The notes beneath the pieces are model-generated. The model ran no database searches, was not told the origin of the DNA, and saw only the letters and a program-made list of their open reading frames with translations. Below are positions 35,699 to 36,779 of a stretch of DNA of 36,779 nucleotides, piece after piece. Both the position numbers and the translations under genes were made by a program. Source of the stretch: an uncultured Actinomycetes bacterium (GTDB lineage Bacteria > Actinomycetota > Actinomycetes > S36-B12); NCBI GenBank assembly GCA_903832025.1, contig CAIKZY010000008.1, forward strand, positions 1 through 36,779, read 5' to 3'. Each line of letters begins with the position of its first letter. The first letter of the stretch is position 1.

Positions 35699-35833
35699 AT
35701 GAAGCGCACTTTCCAGCCCAACAACCGCCGTCGGGCGAAGACGCATGGTTTTCGGCTCCGCATGCGGACCCGCGCCGGTCGCGCCATCCTGGCCACCCGA
35801 CGCGCCAAGGGCCGCACCCGCCTGTCGGCCTAA
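35699..35833 (+). CDS. rpmH: Ribosomal protein bL34
   Basis: 44 aa from ATG 35699 with AGGAG upstream. [19 protein letters not shown] is the universal L34 start and the whole protein is basic, ending in a GRTRLSA tail. A component of the large ribosomal subunit. First gene of the rightward rpmH-rnpA-yidD-yidC operon; rnpA starts 3 nt later. Confidence 0.98.
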   Translation: MKRTFQPNNRRRAKTHGFRLRMRTRAGRAILATRRAKGRTRLSA

Positions 35834-35836
35834 GGC

Positions 35837-36169
35837 ATGCTCCCGGTGCAGCATCGGCTGCGTACCCGGGCTGATTTCAGCACCGTGACCCGACAGGGAC
35901 GACGATGCGTGTGCCCGGAATTTGTTGCGTACTACCGAATTGATGGCGTTGGGCCGTCTCGGTTGGGCTTGATTGTTGGAAAATCGGTGGGCAATGCCGT
36001 GGTTCGCCATCAGGTGTCCCGACGCCTTCGGCATGAGTTTGCACGACACATGATGCGTATGCCGAGCGGGACGCAGGTCGTCCTGCGCGCTCTGCCGGCC
36101 GCCTCAGGGGCGAGCTCGGCTGAGTTGGCCTCGAGTGTGGCCCGCGTGGCCGACAAGGCATCGTCATGA
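35837..36169 (+). CDS. rnpA: Ribonuclease P protein component
   Basis: 110 aa. LRTRADFSTVTRQGRR opens the protein and the RNase P signature KSVGNAVVRHQVSRRLRH follows. By family it binds the catalytic RNA of RNase P, which trims tRNA 5' ends. Its stop overlaps the yidD start as ATGA. Confidence 0.95.
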   Translation: MLPVQHRLRTRADFSTVTRQGRRCVCPEFVAYYRIDGVGPSRLGLIVGKSVGNAVVRHQVSRRLRHEFARHMMRMPSGTQVVLRALPAASGASSAELASSVARVADKASS

Positions 36170-36594
36170 CCGGCGGGCTGCGCGCGATGTCCGTGACCCC
36201 GACATCGAACGAAACCGCCATTGGCGAGCTACATCTGGGTCACCTTGGTCGGGCGCGGCGCCGGCCAGGTGCGCTCGGTTGGCTGGTGTGGGGCTGGGAC
36301 CGATCAATCGGCTTGCTGCTGACAGCGATCGTCATGAGTGTCATCTGGGTATATCGGCAGACGGTGTCCAAGTGGATTGGACCGACGTGTCGCTATTACC
36401 CGAGTTGCTCCACGTATGCGATCGCGGCGGTGGACACCCATGGCGCACTGAAAGGCGTGGCGCTGGCGGCAGCTCGGGTCGGCCGATGCAATCCGTTCAC
36501 CAAGGGTGGTTTAGACCCCGTGCCGCAGCGCGGATATTGGCGACCCGCCATACTTCCTGATGGAACCCAGCGGCCACATGCCGCTATGAGGTAA
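36166..36594 (+). CDS. yidD: Membrane protein insertion efficiency factor YidD
   Basis: 142 aa by the ATGA-overlapping start, longer than the usual 70-100 aa; the first 35 residues are polar and may not be translated (an ATG at 36187 is also in frame). A hydrophobic helix (SIGLLLTAIVMSVIWVY) precedes the conserved CRYYPSCSTYAIAAVDTHGA core and RCNPFTKGGLDPVP. By family it assists YidC-dependent membrane insertion. Confidence 0.93.
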   Translation: MTGGLRAMSVTPTSNETAIGELHLGHLGRARRRPGALGWLVWGWDRSIGLLLTAIVMSVIWVYRQTVSKWIGPTCRYYPSCSTYAIAAVDTHGALKGVALAAARVGRCNPFTKGGLDPVPQRGYWRPAILPDGTQRPHAAMR

Positions 36595-36609
36595 GGACGT
36601 TCGCGCACC

Positions 36610-36779
36610 ATGTTTGTACTTGACTGGCTGAAGACCGGCGTGAGCTGGATCCTCGTCACGTTCCATCAACTGTTGTCGTCGATCGGCATGAATCCGTCGT
36701 CAGGTTGGACGTGGGCTTTGTCCATCGTTGGCCTGGTGGTCGTGATCCGAATCCTGTTGATCCCGCTGTTCGTCAAGCA
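36610..36779 (+). CDS. yidC: Membrane protein insertase YidC, N-terminal part, cut by window edge
   Basis: 56 codons to the right edge. MFVLDWLKTGVSWILVTFHQ is the start of actinobacterial YidC, followed by SGWTWALSIVGLVVVIRILL and IPLFVKQ, the first core helix of the insertase. Downstream of yidD in the usual order; the rest lies outside the window. Confidence 0.9.
   Translation, partial: MFVLDWLKTGVSWILVTFHQLLSSIGMNPSSGWTWALSIVGLVVVIRILLIPLFVK

Overview
The window is chromosomal DNA of a high-GC actinobacterium (Actinomycetota, class Actinomycetes) centred on the replication origin. The order rpmH-rnpA-yidD-yidC / dnaA-oriC-dnaN-recF-dciA-gyrB-gyrA-DUF3566-tRNA-Ile-DLW39-tRNA-Ala, followed by ppiA, a rhomboid protease, crgA, pabA and fhaA-fhaB-pstP-rodA-pbpA-pknB, is the classical actinobacterial origin neighbourhood. 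DLW-39, CrgA, DUF3566, FhaA/FhaB and a PASTA kinase are all hallmarks of the phylum. Several genes look leaderless, with a -10 hexamer 6-7 nt before the start codon, which is also typical. A small-genome aquatic lineage such as Nanopelagicales is possible, but nothing here proves it.

Region 1 (1-14.5 kb) is the accessory part. From the left edge it holds the N-terminal part of a polyprenyl glycosylphosphotransferase, two tandem exported GH39-like glycosidases, a methyltransferase diverging from a chorismate mutase, an acetyl-CoA hydrolase/CoA-transferase, a GDP-L-fucose synthase followed by two ABM-domain proteins, a geranylgeranyl-reductase-type flavoprotein, an AhpD-like protein with a helical partner, a short DinB-like protein, a SOUL protein, a 39-aa zinc-ribbon protein, and three exported paralogues that share a two-domain design I do not recognise. 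The glycosyltransferase, glycosidases and fucose synthase suggest surface-polysaccharide production and trimming.

Region 2 (14.7-24.7 kb) starts with tRNA-Leu(CAG) and a strong hairpin terminator. It continues with the growth and division signalling operon: two FHA proteins, PP2C phosphatase, RodA, PbpA and the PknB kinase. Kinase, phosphatase and phosphopeptide-binding FHA proteins probably control peptidoglycan elongation by the co-transcribed RodA/PbpA pair. Then come pabA (convergent), crgA (septation), the rhomboid protease and cyclophilin ppiA.

Region 3 (24.9-36.8 kb) is the origin block. Replication genes run leftward and ribosome/translocation genes (rpmH, rnpA, yidD, yidC) run rightward from a divergent promoter region. 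Two DnaA-box-rich spacers flank dnaA; the larger (dnaA-dnaN, about 0.5 kb) is the likely oriC.

Most notable: the family of three exported paralogues; a DLW-39 start codon one nucleotide after tRNA-Ile; a tyrosine in GyrB at the position matching E. coli Asp426; a divergent pair of leaderless promoters with overlapping -10 boxes; and a dnaA promoter whose -10 overlaps a perfect DnaA box.
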